64,000 nucleotides of DNA from an uncultured Bacteroides sp. (GTDB lineage Bacteria; Bacteroidota; Bacteroidia; Bacteroidales; Bacteroidaceae): assembly GCF_963675905.1 (NCBI RefSeq), contig NZ_OY780936.1:3729946-3793945 (forward strand). The letters run 5' to 3'. Positions within the stretch are counted from its first letter, which is position 1, and the number at the start of each line of letters is the position of its first letter. The notes under the pieces are model-generated. The model was not told the DNA's origin and ran no database searches. It worked only from the letters and a program-made list of their open reading frames with translations. This document shows positions 1 through 9,808 of the stretch, piece after piece. Position numbers and translations under genes: made by a program.

Positions 1-423
1 TTCCTGAGGAATATTGTATGCGTCGAGTGCTTCTTCAAAGATTGGCATATAAAAGTTTGACGCTCCAAGCATATAAGAAATCTGCTTACGGAGCTTTCCT
101 GAATACATTTCAATGAATTTTCGTACAATATCATTATAAGTCAATTCCATTACAGCAGGAATGCGAGATAATCTGTCTATATATACAGAGTCCGGGAATG
201 TAGGATTCTCATCCTTTGTCAGGCAGTCATTGCTCAATGATAGAGAATTCTTTGAGTGCCATTCATTAAGTAAACTATCTACATCGTACGTCATGCTTTG
301 AGGTAAACCTATTGTCTCTTCGCGAGTAGTTCCGTTTTGGTGGACTGTCACGTTGATACTTTGTGCATTTACCGATGCATAACTTACAAATAGGATAGAA
401 AGGATTAGGAAAAATTTCTTCAT
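1..423 (-). CDS. Lytic transglycosylase (MltD-like), N-terminal part, cut by window edge
   Basis: The ATG is at 423 and the frame stays open to base 1, giving 141 residues. It starts with a signal peptide (MKKFFLILSILFVSYASVNAQ). The segment around residues 85-138 (SRIPAVMELTYNDIVRKFIE, then YSGKLRKQISYMLG and YMPIFEEALDAYNIPQE) is typical of the region just before the SLT catalytic domain of Bacteroidota murein transglycosylases. The catalytic glutamate and any LysM domains would lie outside the window. The enzyme would cleave periplasmic peptidoglycan glycan strands. It is last in the parA-parB-DUF5683-transglycosylase run, an order common in Bacteroides. The family call rests on the N-terminal part and on context. 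Confidence 0.75.
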   Translation of the reverse strand, partial: MKKFFLILSILFVSYASVNAQSINVTVHQNGTTREETIGLPQSMTYDVDSLLNEWHSKNSLSLSNDCLTKDENPTFPDSVYIDRLSRIPAVMELTYNDIVRKFIEMYSGKLRKQISYMLGASNFYMPIFEEALDAYNIPQE

Positions 424-432
424 GTCTTTTTT

Positions 433-1275
433 TTAGAATTTAATACTGCATTGCACACCGAGAGTGTTTTTTGCTGAGTGATTATTGTTTATCACAGTCG
501 GATTGATTTGTAAACCGATGTCAGGTGTTATATCAAAGTTTGATAACTCTGCATCCACATAAGCATCTATAATAGAAACTAAATACACTCCGATAAAGGC
601 AAATATACTTAGGTCTCGGTATCTTCTATATGAATCTTTTTTATTCTTAAAGACTGTTTTAAGCCAATCCTTTTTTGCTTCAACGTCGTAGCCTGGAGAA
701 AGAAAATTCAGATAACTGGTTGTCTTGTCATCATCGTCCATTATGTCTTGATAGGCTTGTGAATAATCTTTGTAATATTTATTATTCCAGCTTAAAGCAT
801 ATGTACAAGCAACGAATCCCCCATAGATGATGGGCAATTTCCAGTATTTACGGTTATATATTTGTCCTCCACCGGGAAATACAGCTGCTAACCAGGTTGC
901 TTTTGTTGAATTAGGTATAAATAATGGCTTTTTTAGAACTGACATGGAATCAGTTGATATCTGAGATGGATCTAGCTTTAATGGAGAATCAATATCAGAT
1001 ATATTCTTCTTATTTATCAGTTCAAGGCTGTCAGCAGTTGAAACATTTTGTTTAGGAGAACTCGAATCTTGCCGATGTTTTCTGGCCTGAGGAATATTTA
1101 TGGTGCTGTCTGCCTTAGTAATAGTCTGTTGTGCATACAGATCAATCCCTGTTACTTGAATTGCACAGAGTAACAGGGTTATAAGTATACGGTATGTCAA
1201 TTTATTAACTGTCAATTGTTTATTTATTCTTAATGCTATCGAAGATTTCCATGATTCTTTCAAGGTCTTCTTCAT
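433..1275 (-). CDS. DUF5683 domain membrane protein
   Basis: 280 residues from the ATG at 1275. A hydrophobic signal-like stretch (YRILITLLLCAIQVTG) lies near residues 28-43. A low-complexity Ser/Asp/Lys linker follows, and then the DUF5683 core from about residue 125 (KATWLAAVFPGGGQIYNRKYWKLP) with membrane segments near residues 145-165 and 225-245. The function is unknown; the family usually sits between parB and a lytic transglycosylase, as here. The ATG at 1275 overlaps the end of parB by 56 bases and leaves a long N-terminal region before the signal sequence. A TTG at 1215, five bases past the parB stop, is a plausible alternative start that removes the overlap. Confidence 0.8.
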   Translation of the reverse strand: MKKTLKESWKSSIALRINKQLTVNKLTYRILITLLLCAIQVTGIDLYAQQTITKADSTINIPQARKHRQDSSSPKQNVSTADSLELINKKNISDIDSPLKLDPSQISTDSMSVLKKPLFIPNSTKATWLAAVFPGGGQIYNRKYWKLPIIYGGFVACTYALSWNNKYYKDYSQAYQDIMDDDDKTTSYLNFLSPGYDVEAKKDWLKTVFKNKKDSYRRYRDLSIFAFIGVYLVSIIDAYVDAELSNFDITPDIGLQINPTVINNNHSAKNTLGVQCSIKF

Positions 1276-2113
1276 TACTAAATGGGATGCTAATTTTACC
1301 TTTTCCTTTGGCTGTACAAGATAGTTGTACTTTTGCGTTGAAGAATCCTGATAGATGTTTTTTCAGGATATTATATTCTTCAGGCAGTTTATTACCTTTG
1401 GTAGCTAAGGTTTTCTTTCCGCTTTTTATTGTTTCTCCTTGATTAAGCGCCTTTACAATTTCTTCAACTTTACGAACTGAATAAGAATGCTGAAGAATCT
1501 CTTCGTAAACTTTAACTTGAAGTTTTGGATCATTAAGGGTAATCAATGCCCTTGCATGGCCCATATCAATAGTCTTGTTTTGTAAAGCTACCTGTATTTG
1601 AGCAGGAAGTTTTAATAGACGAAGATAGTTGGCTATAGTAGTTCTCTTTTTACCAACACGTTCACTGAGTCTTTCCTGAGTCAGATTATATTGCTCTATT
1701 AAGTGTTGATAGGCAAGTGCTATCTCAAGAGAATTTAAATCTTCTCTCTGAATATTCTCAATCAGAGCCATTTCCATCACATTCTCATCATCCGCTGTAC
1801 GGATATAAGCTGTGATTGTTTGAAGCCCGGCTAACTGAGAAGCTCTGTAACGGCGCTCACCAGCTATAATCTGATAAGAATCATCCGATATTTTTCTCAG
1901 TGTTATAGGTTGAATAATACCAATTTCTTTAATAGAGTCTGCCAGCTCTTCAAGAGCTGTCTGGTCAAATTCGCGACGTGGTTGAGATGGATTGACCGAT
2001 ATTTTGGATAATTCTATTTCATTAATGGAAGATGAGCCTTCAGTCTTTACTTCATCCATTGAAATCAAGGCATCTAATCCTCTTCCTAAAGCAAATTTTT
2101 TGTGTACTGCCAT
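1220..2113 (-). CDS. parB: Chromosome partitioning protein ParB
   Basis: 297 residues. The ParB/Srx nuclease-like domain occupies about residues 35-125, with the CTP-binding motif GERRYRAS (preceded by QIIA) and the box NPSQPRREFD. A KorB/HTH domain for parS binding follows at about 130-185 (RLSERVGKKRTTIANYLRLL, then GHARALI). The C-terminal dimerisation segment begins near 235. It would load onto parS sites near the origin and work with ParA in chromosome segregation. The stop of parA is 8 bases upstream, so the two genes are almost certainly co-transcribed. I found no perfect palindromic parS site in the window. Confidence 0.95.
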   Translation of the reverse strand: MAVHKKFALGRGLDALISMDEVKTEGSSSINEIELSKISVNPSQPRREFDQTALEELADSIKEIGIIQPITLRKISDDSYQIIAGERRYRASQLAGLQTITAYIRTADDENVMEMALIENIQREDLNSLEIALAYQHLIEQYNLTQERLSERVGKKRTTIANYLRLLKLPAQIQVALQNKTIDMGHARALITLNDPKLQVKVYEEILQHSYSVRKVEEIVKALNQGETIKSGKKTLATKGNKLPEEYNILKKHLSGFFNAKVQLSCTAKGKGKISIPFSNEEDLERIMEIFDSIKNK

Positions 2114-2121
2114 GTCTTATC

Positions 2122-2889
2122 TTACTTACTATTTCGTTTAATAATTTCCTGTGCCAATGCCAGGTGATTCTTTGAACCTGTAGAATCAGCATCGTAAAGG
2201 ATGACCGGGAGCCCATGACTTGGAGCTTCACTTAGTTTTACATTACGCTGCACCACTGTTTTAAATACCAATTCCTGGAAATGTCTTTTCACCTCATCAT
2301 AGATTTGGTTCGCTAGTCGCAGGCGGGAGTCAAACATGGTGAGCAGGAATCCTTCTATTTCCAGTTCCGGATTAAGTTTGGATTTTATAATTTTAATTGT
2401 ATTCAGCAATTTACTGATTCCTTCCAATGCAAAATATTCACATTGTACAGGGATGATAACCGAATCGGCAGCAGTGAGAGCATTGACAGTTATCAGTCCG
2501 AGAGAAGGAGAACAGTCTATAAGTATATAGTCGTATTCTGCTTTCATTGGGGTTAATATCTTTTTCAGTACTCTCTCTCGATCGGGGAGATTAAGCATTT
2601 CAATTTCTGCACCAACTAAATCTATATGTGACGGAATAATATCGAGCCCGTCGATATCTGTCGTGTATATTGCTTCCTTCGTTTCTTCGTTGTTTATTAT
2701 GCATTCGTAAATACTGCATTCTACTTCTTTAAGATCTACTCCTAAACCGGAGGAAGCATTAGCTTGAGGGTCTGCATCAACAACAAGAACCTTTTTCTCC
2801 AACGTTGCAAGAGACGCTGCAAGATTGATGGTTGTCGTTGTTTTTCCGACGCCACCTTTTTGATTGGCTAAAGCGATAATTTTTCCCAT
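2122..2889 (-). CDS. parA: ParA family ATPase (chromosome partitioning)
   Basis: 255 residues from the ATG at 2889, giving MGKIIALANQKGGVGKTTT. The deviant Walker A motif KGGVGKTT is at residues 11-18, the switch motif VDADPQANAS near 38-47, and the DCSPSLG motif near 123. A longer open frame to 2958 would add 23 residues before the conserved start and is not needed. The ATPase forms a dynamic gradient on the nucleoid that positions ParB-parS complexes. It leads the parA-parB-DUF5683-transglycosylase cluster and is transcribed divergently from surE. Confidence 0.95.
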   Translation of the reverse strand: MGKIIALANQKGGVGKTTTTINLAASLATLEKKVLVVDADPQANASSGLGVDLKEVECSIYECIINNEETKEAIYTTDIDGLDIIPSHIDLVGAEIEMLNLPDRERVLKKILTPMKAEYDYILIDCSPSLGLITVNALTAADSVIIPVQCEYFALEGISKLLNTIKIIKSKLNPELEIEGFLLTMFDSRLRLANQIYDEVKRHFQELVFKTVVQRNVKLSEAPSHGLPVILYDADSTGSKNHLALAQEIIKRNSK

Positions 2890-3288
2890 ACTACTTTTAA
2901 TTTGTTGAGGCGAAATAAGTAATAAAAACTTAGAGCACCTACTAAAAAAGGAAAACATTGCAAAATCTGTTGATAAGTTACCTCTTTTGTTAATAACTAT
3001 CAGACAGTGAGCATGCAGATACTAAAAAACATATTTGTCTTTATCCTGCAAATATATACATTTCCATTTAATAAACTTTCATTTTTTAAACCGGCTTGCA
3101 TAACATTAAGATTTGTAAACTACTGAGGGGATGATGAGAGAAGATTATTTAACTCGATTTATGTTTTTAATCTTCTGTACAAAAACTTGCTTAGTTTTAT
3201 CCAAGATTATTAGCCATTTTGTACAATATGATCTGATAATATCCTTAAAAATGAGGCTATTTATCTCTAATGCTTTTATGTTCTTTCT

Positions 3289-3319
3289 TTTGTTTATCAT
3301 TGTTTTTTCTCTACTTTTG
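3289..3319 (+). promoter_or_regulatory. Bacteroides-type promoter for surE-lpxB
   Basis: TTTG at 3289-3292 and TACTTTTG at 3312-3319 are separated by 19 bases, a near-perfect match to the Bacteroidota -33/-7 consensus (TTTG, about 19-20 bases, TAnnTTTG). The surE ATG follows 33 bases after the -7 box. The rest of the 2890-3352 gap is AT-rich; a short open frame at 3131-3325 covers this promoter and is unlikely to be a gene. Confidence 0.7.
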
Positions 3320-3352
3320 TGCTAAATAATTTAATAAAATAACATTTTACGG

Positions 3353-4120
3353 ATGGAAAACGAGAGACCGCTAATACTCATCTCTAATGATGATGGGTTT
3401 ATGGCAAAAGGAATCAACGAATTAGTTAAATATATTCGTCCATTAGGAGACATTGTTGTTATGGCTCCGGACTCACCACGCTCTGGAATGGCTTGTGCCA
3501 TTACTGCTGATCGTCCTGTGAAATACACATTAATGAAAAAGGAGCCGGGACTTACTGTTTATAAATGTTCGGGTACCCCAGCCGATTGCATAAAATTGGC
3601 TAAATATGCAGTTTTAGATCGACAACCGGATTTGGTAATAGGTGGTATAAACCATGGAGATAATGCTGCTGTGAATGTTCACTATTCTGGAACAATGGGA
3701 GTTGCAATAGAAGGTTGCCTTAGCGGAGTTCCTTCAATAGGTTTCTCTATCTGCGATCATCATCATGATGCTGATTTTGAACCGACGGCTGATATTATTA
3801 GAAGCATAACCCAAAAAGTAATAGATAATGGCTTGCCAAAAGGTATTTGCCTGAATGTGAATTTTCCGTTATGTCCTGAAATAAAAGGTGTGAAAATATG
3901 TCGCCAAACAGTAGGACAGTGGACACATGAATGGGCACGTAGAAGTCATCCTAACGGAAGTGAATATTTCTGGTTGACTGGCGATTTTGAAAATCATGAG
4001 CCGGATGAGGAAGATACAGATAACTGGGCGCTAAACCACGATTATGCAGCTATTACTCCAACAAAAGTTGATGTTACTGCCTATGAGGTTATGGATCAGT
4101 TGAAGGCCTGGAACTTATAA
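3353..4120 (+). CDS. surE: 5'/3'-nucleotidase SurE
   Basis: 255 residues, normal family length. The N-terminal signature [14 protein letters not shown] carries the metal-binding Asp13-Asp14. The motif [14 protein letters not shown] follows at about residues 39-52, as does the asparagine-containing [20 protein letters not shown] near 99-118. It removes phosphate from nucleoside monophosphates in the cytoplasm and needs a divalent metal. The lpxB start is 8 bases downstream, and surE-lpxB is a recurrent Bacteroidota pair. A consensus promoter lies immediately upstream. Confidence 0.95.
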   Translation: MENERPLILISNDDGFMAKGINELVKYIRPLGDIVVMAPDSPRSGMACAITADRPVKYTLMKKEPGLTVYKCSGTPADCIKLAKYAVLDRQPDLVIGGINHGDNAAVNVHYSGTMGVAIEGCLSGVPSIGFSICDHHHDADFEPTADIIRSITQKVIDNGLPKGICLNVNFPLCPEIKGVKICRQTVGQWTHEWARRSHPNGSEYFWLTGDFENHEPDEEDTDNWALNHDYAAITPTKVDVTAYEVMDQLKAWNL

Positions 4121-4128
4121 AGATAAGA

Positions 4129-5268
4129 ATGAAATATTATTTAATTGTAGGTGAAGCTTCGGGAGATTTACATGCTTCTAATTTGATGCGTGAATTGAAA
4201 CAAGAAGATGCGAATGCTGAGTTTCGTTTCTTTGGCGGAGATTTAATGTCCGCTCAGGGAGGAACACGCGTGAAGCATTATAAAGATTTGGCATACATGG
4301 GATTTATTCCAGTACTTCTGCATTTGCGCACTATTTTTGCCAATATGAAATTGTGTAAGGAAGATATTATTTCTTATGCTCCTGATGTGATCATATTGGT
4401 TGATTATCCCGGATTTAATCTGTCGATTGCAAAGTTTGTGAAAACGCAGACAAGAATTCCGGTTTACTATTACATATCTCCAAAAATATGGGCTTGGAAA
4501 GAATATCGCATAAAAGATATAAAGAAGTATGTTGATGAACTTTTTTCAATTCTTCCTTTTGAAGTCGACTTCTTCCATGGACACCAATATCCGATACATT
4601 ATGTAGGTAATCCAACAGTTGATGCGGTTGAAGCTTTTCGTGCAAATCATCCGGAGGATTTTACGTCTTTCACTGCTGAAAATAAACTGGTCGAAAAACC
4701 AATTATAGCATTGCTTGCTGGTAGCAGAAAGCAGGAAATAAAAGATAACTTGCCTGATATGTTGAAAGCTGCTTCTAAGTTTTCAGATTATCAGTTAGTA
4801 CTGGCAGGTGCTCCGGGTATTTCTTCAGAGTATTACGAGAAATATATTCAGGGCGTAAAGGTGAAAATTGTTTTTGATCAGACATATCGTTTGCTTCAAC
4901 ACTCATCTGCAGCTTTGGTAACCTCGGGAACTGCAACCTTGGAGACTGCTTTGTTTCGTGTACCTCAGGTTGTTTGTTATCATACACCGCTAGGCAAAGT
5001 TATCTCCTTCCTGAAAAAGAAAATACTAAAGGTTAAGTTCATTTCATTAGTCAATCTTGTTGCTGGAAAAGAGATTGTTCGCGAACTTGTAGCAGATACA
5101 ATGACTGTTGAAAATATGCAGTCTGAATTAGAAGCAGTATTACTTGATAAGGTAAAGCGCCAGCAAATGCTTGATGAATATGACGGGATGATTAAGATTC
5201 TTGGTCCTTCTGGTGCTTCAAAGAAAACTGCGAATAAAATGGTTGAATTACTGAAAAACCGCAAGTAA
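4129..5268 (+). CDS. lpxB: Lipid-A-disaccharide synthase
   Basis: 379 residues with the family N-terminus MKYYLIVGEASGDLHASNLM, the glycine-rich motif FRFFGGDLMSAQGG and the conserved YYISPKIWAWKEYR near residue 118. It has the glycosyltransferase-B fold and joins UDP-2,3-diacylglucosamine to lipid X in lipid A synthesis at the inner face of the cytoplasmic membrane. It is translated right behind surE. A hairpin at 5330-5363 closes the transcription unit. Confidence 0.95.
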   Translation: MKYYLIVGEASGDLHASNLMRELKQEDANAEFRFFGGDLMSAQGGTRVKHYKDLAYMGFIPVLLHLRTIFANMKLCKEDIISYAPDVIILVDYPGFNLSIAKFVKTQTRIPVYYYISPKIWAWKEYRIKDIKKYVDELFSILPFEVDFFHGHQYPIHYVGNPTVDAVEAFRANHPEDFTSFTAENKLVEKPIIALLAGSRKQEIKDNLPDMLKAASKFSDYQLVLAGAPGISSEYYEKYIQGVKVKIVFDQTYRLLQHSSAALVTSGTATLETALFRVPQVVCYHTPLGKVISFLKKKILKVKFISLVNLVAGKEIVRELVADTMTVENMQSELEAVLLDKVKRQQMLDEYDGMIKILGPSGASKKTANKMVELLKNRK

Positions 5269-5329
5269 ACTGTAAGTCTGATAGATAATTACCAGAATAT
5301 TAAAAAACTTTTTTAAGCATAATTTAATT

Positions 5330-5363
5330 AGCCGCAATGCAGTAAAATGATTGCGGCTTTGTT
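5330..5363 (+). terminator. Rho-independent terminator after lpxB
   Basis: Stem AGCCGCAAT (5330-5338) pairs with ATTGCGGCT (5350-5358) around an 11-base loop, followed by a T-rich run. It lies about 60 bases past the lpxB stop and ahead of the next gene. Confidence 0.65.
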
Positions 5364-5392
5364 TATTCTATGTAGTAAACAAATTTAGAGTT

Positions 5393-6130
5393 ATGAAAAG
5401 AGTAAGTTATTATCTGCTATTATTAGTGTTGGTCTTAGTTCCAACCCTTCAATCTTGCGATCTTGATGATGATGATGGTTATTCATTAGGTAATTACACT
5501 ATCGCTTTGGGTACAGTAAAAGTTGATGCTGGTAATGTTTCCTTCGTTTTGGATAATGGAGAAAAGTTATGGCCGGCAGCCACTCTAGTTCCATATAAGA
5601 ATCTGGAAAATGGGACAAGAATAATTGGAAACTTTACACTGTTAAGTGATGCCCAGAATGGTTTCGATCATTATGTTCGTCTGAATGATTATTCTGTAAT
5701 ATTAACTAAGAATGTAATTAATCTTACAGAAGAAAATAAAGATAGCATTGGGGATGATCCGGCCAGAATTACTGATATCTGGTATGGAGGAGGATATATA
5801 AATGTTGAGTTTGATATGAATTTACCAAATACTCATAAGCATAGAGTGAATCTGGTGAAAAATACGACTAAGCAATATCCTTCTGATGGTTATGAATACT
5901 TAGAATATCGTTATAATGATATGGATGACACTACTAGTTATACAGGTCATAGTATTGTTTCTTTCCGAGTTGATGATCTATGGCTTATTAATAGTGTCTT
6001 TAAAGGATGGAAAATAAGAATTAATTCGGCTGTGAATGGTGAAAAGGTCATTACTATTGATTATAAAGACCTTCAGGCTGGTAAGTCAATAGCTGCTTTA
6101 CCTGAGAAGATTAAAGAACTGATCAACTAA
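5393..6130 (+). CDS. NigD-like lipoprotein
   Basis: 245 residues from the ATG at 5393, chosen over an upstream frame because it starts directly at a lipoprotein signal peptide (MKRVSYYLLLLVLVLVPTLQ, then SC). The acidic DLDDDD stretch right after the lipidated Cys is common in exported Bacteroides lipoproteins. The rest is beta-rich, with the pattern GTVKVDAGNVSFVLDNGEKLWP resembling the NigD-like family first named in Bacteroides bacteriocin loci. The function is unknown. It is a single-gene unit between terminators. The family call comes from recall of the pattern. Confidence 0.65.
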   Translation: MKRVSYYLLLLVLVLVPTLQSCDLDDDDGYSLGNYTIALGTVKVDAGNVSFVLDNGEKLWPAATLVPYKNLENGTRIIGNFTLLSDAQNGFDHYVRLNDYSVILTKNVINLTEENKDSIGDDPARITDIWYGGGYINVEFDMNLPNTHKHRVNLVKNTTKQYPSDGYEYLEYRYNDMDDTTSYTGHSIVSFRVDDLWLINSVFKGWKIRINSAVNGEKVITIDYKDLQAGKSIAALPEKIKELIN

Positions 6131-6168
6131 GAATTGCTTGTATAAAAGCAAATGTGGATGTTTAAATC

Positions 6169-6200
6169 AAAAAAGGAAGTCAATAGTGACTTCCTTTTTT
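6169..6200. terminator. Bidirectional terminator between NigD-like gene and cdsA
   Basis: A perfect stem of AAAAAAGGAAGTCA and its complement around a short AT-rich loop, with an A-run on one side and a T-run on the other. It can end transcription of both convergent genes. Confidence 0.8.
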
Positions 6201-6221
6201 GATATATGATGTTTAATGTAA

Positions 6222-7061
6222 TTAAAACAATGTGATAACATAAAGATATATAACAGCTGCAGGAACAGCTATTAATAGACTGTCAAACCGATCCAGAATT
6301 CCGCCATGTCCCGGGAAAAATGTTCCGGAATCTTTTATACCCATATGCCTCTTTATCATTGACTCTGCTAAGTCTCCCCAGGTTCCGAATACAGAAACTA
6401 CAAGACCTAATCCGGCCCATTCAATAGAGGATAAGAATGGAAAAAATCTACCTAAAACAAAACCAGTTATTAATGTGATAACAGCTCCGCCGATAAAACC
6501 TTCCCATGATTTTTTGGGAGAGATTCGTTCGAATAATCTGTGCTTGCCGAACAAAGTCCCAAAACAATATGCACCAGTGTCATTTAGCCATATAAAAATG
6601 AATATGGATAATGGAAGAGCATAGTTGTAACTAACGATTCCAGTATTATCTACCTGAAATGCAAGAACATTCAGTAAAGCAAATGGCAATCCAATATAAA
6701 GCTGAGCCAGCGTTGAGTATGCCATGTTGTTTACAGGATTTGGTTTCTGTAGATAAAGTTCACTGATAATAAGGTATATTATCAGAAAAAGATAAGGGAT
6801 AAAGATCTGTGAACCGGAGAGGCTCATACAAAACCCCAGGAAAGCAAAAAAGAGGTATACACCTCCTAATATATTAATAACTACGTTTGTGCTTACATTC
6901 TCATTGTTATTAACCAGGTTGCTGAATTCGTGTACAGCAAGTGCTGATATGATAGCAAATAGTATTGCAAAAGATATAGGGCTAAAAACGATACAGCACA
7001 CGAGCACTGCAACTATCAATGCTCCTGTAACTGTACGTTGAATAAAGTTATTTTTTATCAT
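6222..7061 (-). CDS. cdsA: Phosphatidate cytidylyltransferase
   Basis: 279 residues, mostly hydrophobic, with about eight membrane segments. The C-terminal CDP-diglyceride synthase signature is complete: SMIKRHMGIKDSGTFFPGHG, then GILDRFDSL. It converts phosphatidic acid and CTP into CDP-diacylglycerol, the precursor of membrane phospholipids. It follows ftsH by 7 bases, so it is the last gene of a likely rsfS-ftsH-cdsA operon. Confidence 0.95.
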   Translation of the reverse strand: MIKNNFIQRTVTGALIVAVLVCCIVFSPISFAILFAIISALAVHEFSNLVNNNENVSTNVVINILGGVYLFFAFLGFCMSLSGSQIFIPYLFLIIYLIISELYLQKPNPVNNMAYSTLAQLYIGLPFALLNVLAFQVDNTGIVSYNYALPLSIFIFIWLNDTGAYCFGTLFGKHRLFERISPKKSWEGFIGGAVITLITGFVLGRFFPFLSSIEWAGLGLVVSVFGTWGDLAESMIKRHMGIKDSGTFFPGHGGILDRFDSLLIAVPAAVIYLYVITLF

Positions 7062-7068
7062 TCTTCTA

Positions 7069-9114
7069 TTAATTCATTGTATTATCTTCTCCGCCTGTTT
7101 GTTCGGGAAGGTCCGCTTCTGTTTTAGAAGGATTAAGATTTGTTTCAGGTTCTTTCTCTAAAGAAGAATCTTTTTTCGCTGTCTCAGCTTGTTTTTCTGC
7201 AGATTTATCTGTTGCCATGATTTCTACAGAGCGAGAAGTCCATGGGCGTTTTCCGAATATACGCTCTACGTCTTCAGCAAAAATAACTTCTTTTTCTATC
7301 AATAAATTAGCCAAAGCATTGTGTTGCTCTTTATGTTCTGAAAGAATTCTTTTTGCTCTGTCATACTGACCATTGATTAAAAGCTTAGCTTCTTCATCAA
7401 TCGTCTCAGCTGTTTTATCGCTATATGGCTTGTTGAAAGAATACTCTTCGTTATTATAGTAACAAAGGTTAGGTAGTTTATCACTCATACCAAGATAAGC
7501 AATCATTCCATACGCCTGCTTGGTTACACGTTCCAAATCATTCATGGCTCCGGTAGAAATGTGGCCTACGAATAATTCTTCGGCTGCACGTCCTCCAAGG
7601 GTTGCACACATTTCATCCTGCATTTGTTCTTTGGTAGTAATCTGTCTTTCTTCAGGCAAATACCATGCAGCGCCCAATGCTCGTCCGCGAGGAACGATAG
7701 TAACCTTAATCAATGGATTGGCATGCTCTAGTAACCATGAAAGACTTGCGTGTCCGGCTTCGTGGAGTGCAATGGTCTTCCGCTCTTCCACAGTCATAAT
7801 TTTGCTTTTCTTTTCCAAACCACCAATAATTCTGTCAACAGCATCCAGAAAATCTTGCTTGCCTACAAATGTTTTTCCATGACGAGCAGCAATCAATGCA
7901 GCTTCGTTGCAGACATTTGCAATATCGGCACCTGAGAAACCAGGTGTTTGACGAGCCAAAAGATCAACATCTACTGTTTCATCTATTTTAATTGGACGTA
8001 AATGAACTCCGAATACTTCTTTTCTTTCATTTAAGTCGGGCAAATCTACATGTATCTGACGGTCAAAACGTCCTGCACGAAGCAGAGCTTTGTCAAGTAT
8101 ATCCGCACGGTTAGTAGCAGCCAAAATAATAATACCACTATTAGTACCAAAACCATCCATTTCGGTGAGTAATTGGTTCAATGTATTTTCGCGTTCGTCG
8201 TTGCCACCCATGCTTGGATTCTTTCCGCGTGCCCGTCCTACTGCATCAATTTCATCGATGAAAATAATACAAGGCGATTTTTCTTTAGCTTGTTTAAACA
8301 AGTCTCTAACACGTGAAGCACCAACACCTACGAACATTTCTACGAAGTCGGAACCCGAAAGAGAGAAGAATGGTACATCAGCCTCGCCGGCTACAGCCTT
8401 GGCAAGTAACGTTTTACCTGTTCCCGGAGGGCCTACGAGTAATGCTCCTTTAGGAATTTTTCCTCCTAATTCAGTATATTTTTGAGGGTTTCTAAGGAAT
8501 TCTACAATTTCTTCAACTTCCTGTTTTGCTTCAGCCAATCCGGCCACATCCTTAAAGGTGACTTTAACCGATCCTCCTTTTTCAAAAAGTTGTGCTTTTG
8601 ATTTTCCAACGCTGAAGACGTTAGAACCGGAACCACCTCCGCTACCCATTTTACGCATGAAGAAAAGCCACACTCCGATGAGTAGAACAAAAGGTAATAT
8701 GTTTAATAAAAAAGCACTTATATAGTCTTTTTTCTCAGCATATTCTTCTTTTCCCTGGAAACGAGCTTCGTCTTTTTCCTTTTCCAGGAATCTGCTTACA
8801 GACTCATTGGACGGAACTCTTGATGTAACTACAGGAGAAGTACCAACTTTTGAGGCATCCTGTTTGAATACGTCTTTAATATGCTCCGGTTTAATGTAAA
8901 GCTCAACAGTATTATCATTGTAAGTTACAACTTTAGAAGCATATCCATTGCGGACATACTGTTGAAACTCACTATAACTGATTGGCTTTGTCATCGAACC
9001 TCCCTCACTCGAGAGATATAGCCCGATTAGCATCATGGCTATAATTGCATACATCCAGTTAAGGCTGAACTTCGGCATGTTCATTTTGTTATTTTGTTTT
9101 TTGTTGTTACTCAT
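7069..9114 (-). CDS. ftsH: ATP-dependent zinc metalloprotease FtsH
   Basis: 681 residues. There are two N-terminal membrane segments (about 18-35 and 135-152) with a periplasmic region between. The AAA+ domain has Walker A GPPGTGKT near residue 227, Walker [16 protein letters not shown] and the second region of homology [20 protein letters not shown]. The zinc-protease motif HEAGH is near residue 450. A charged Lys/Glu/Thr-rich C-terminal tail of about 45 residues is disordered. It degrades misfolded membrane proteins and short-lived regulators as a membrane-anchored hexamer. rsfS is 11 bases upstream and cdsA 7 bases downstream. Confidence 0.97.
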   Translation of the reverse strand: MSNNKKQNNKMNMPKFSLNWMYAIIAMMLIGLYLSSEGGSMTKPISYSEFQQYVRNGYASKVVTYNDNTVELYIKPEHIKDVFKQDASKVGTSPVVTSRVPSNESVSRFLEKEKDEARFQGKEEYAEKKDYISAFLLNILPFVLLIGVWLFFMRKMGSGGGSGSNVFSVGKSKAQLFEKGGSVKVTFKDVAGLAEAKQEVEEIVEFLRNPQKYTELGGKIPKGALLVGPPGTGKTLLAKAVAGEADVPFFSLSGSDFVEMFVGVGASRVRDLFKQAKEKSPCIIFIDEIDAVGRARGKNPSMGGNDERENTLNQLLTEMDGFGTNSGIIILAATNRADILDKALLRAGRFDRQIHVDLPDLNERKEVFGVHLRPIKIDETVDVDLLARQTPGFSGADIANVCNEAALIAARHGKTFVGKQDFLDAVDRIIGGLEKKSKIMTVEERKTIALHEAGHASLSWLLEHANPLIKVTIVPRGRALGAAWYLPEERQITTKEQMQDEMCATLGGRAAEELFVGHISTGAMNDLERVTKQAYGMIAYLGMSDKLPNLCYYNNEEYSFNKPYSDKTAETIDEEAKLLINGQYDRAKRILSEHKEQHNALANLLIEKEVIFAEDVERIFGKRPWTSRSVEIMATDKSAEKQAETAKKDSSLEKEPETNLNPSKTEADLPEQTGGEDNTMN

Positions 9115-9125
9115 CTGTTCTAAAA

Positions 9126-9485
9126 TTAGTCAAGATCTGGTATCGCTGTTAATTTTGCATCGGCCCAAAGATGTTCAAGGTTATAATATTCTCGTATTTC
9201 TGGCAAGAATATATGAACCATTACGTCTGAATAGTCCATTGCAACCCATTCGCAATTATTCAGTCCATCGGTACCTATTGGCTTTATTTCTGTATTCTTT
9301 TTTACGAATTCTCTGATTTCGTCTGTGATTGCGCTAACATGACTAGGTGAATTACCTTGGCATATAACGAAATATTTGCATATCGTATCGCCGATCTTCG
9401 TCAGATCTGCTACTACTATCTTATGTCCTTTTTTCTCTTGAATTCCTTCTACAATTTTCTGTACTAATACTTTTGTCTCGCTCAT
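9126..9485 (-). CDS. rsfS: Ribosome silencing factor RsfS
   Basis: 119 residues, normal length for the RsfS/Iojap family. Characteristic stretches are IVVADLTKIGDTICKYFVIC, GNSPSHVSAITDEI, then GLNNCEWVAMDYSDVMVHIF and the terminal HLWADAK. It binds ribosomal protein uL14 and blocks subunit joining when nutrients are short. It is the first gene of the rsfS-ftsH-cdsA run. A candidate -7 box lies at 9547-9554 upstream on the same strand. Confidence 0.93.
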   Translation of the reverse strand: MSETKVLVQKIVEGIQEKKGHKIVVADLTKIGDTICKYFVICQGNSPSHVSAITDEIREFVKKNTEIKPIGTDGLNNCEWVAMDYSDVMVHIFLPEIREYYNLEHLWADAKLTAIPDLD

Positions 9486-9546
9486 TTATTTTCTATGAAA
9501 GATTAATAATAATCTGATTTTAGTTTATCTGTAAAACAATAATTTA

Positions 9547-9554
9547 CAAATATA
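9547..9554 (-). promoter_or_regulatory. Candidate -7 box for rsfS-ftsH-cdsA
   Basis: The minus strand reads TATATTTG, matching TAnnTTTG, about 60 bases ahead of the rsfS ATG. The -33 box is poor, so only the -7 element is called. Confidence 0.4.
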
Positions 9555-9702
9555 CGCCGTTTTATTGTATCGGCGAAAGTAAAAGTGAAAATCTCTCTTG
9601 TTTTTGTATTTTTTTAGATAAAAACCGTGCAGATTTTTATTTCTCTCTGAAATTTTAAACAAAAAAAGTGGCTAAAGTGTTTCATTTTTCTCAAAGAATT
9701 CA

Positions 9703-9710
9703 TATCTTTG
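9703..9710 (+). promoter_or_regulatory. -7 promoter box for tRNA-Gln
   Basis: TATCTTTG matches the -7 consensus and lies 17 bases before the tRNA. A TTTC at the expected upstream distance (about 19 bases) may be the -33 element. Confidence 0.6.
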
Positions 9711-9727
9711 CATCGCAATTGAGAAAT

Positions 9728-9798
9728 TGGGCTATGGTGTAATGGTAACACTTCAGTTTCTGGATCTGACTTTTAAGGTTCGAATCCTTATAGCCCAA
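9728..9798 (+). tRNA. tRNA-Gln (anticodon CTG)
   Basis: The acceptor stem TGGGCTA pairs with TAGCCCA, with discriminator A at 9798. The D-loop contains AATGGTAA. The anticodon arm TCAGT-TTCTGGA-TCTGA places CTG at 9760-9762. The T-arm TAAGG-TTCGAAT-CCTTA is perfect. The weak U1-A72 start is typical of tRNA-Gln. One T-T mismatch closes the anticodon stem next to the loop. A terminator follows at 9809. Confidence 0.93.
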
Positions 9799-9808
9799 CA
9801 AAATACAG

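Noticed and set aside
2890..3120. Palindromic parS site near parAB
   Set aside because: No match to a TGTTNCACGTGNAACA-like palindrome was seen in this gap or elsewhere in the window.
3131..3325. Open frame of 64 codons upstream of surE
   Set aside because: It overlaps the consensus surE promoter, has low-complexity Leu/Phe/Ile content and no recognisable family.
8090..8485. Plus-strand open frame of 131 codons opposite ftsH
   Set aside because: It mirrors the conserved AAA+ domain of ftsH and has no independent support.
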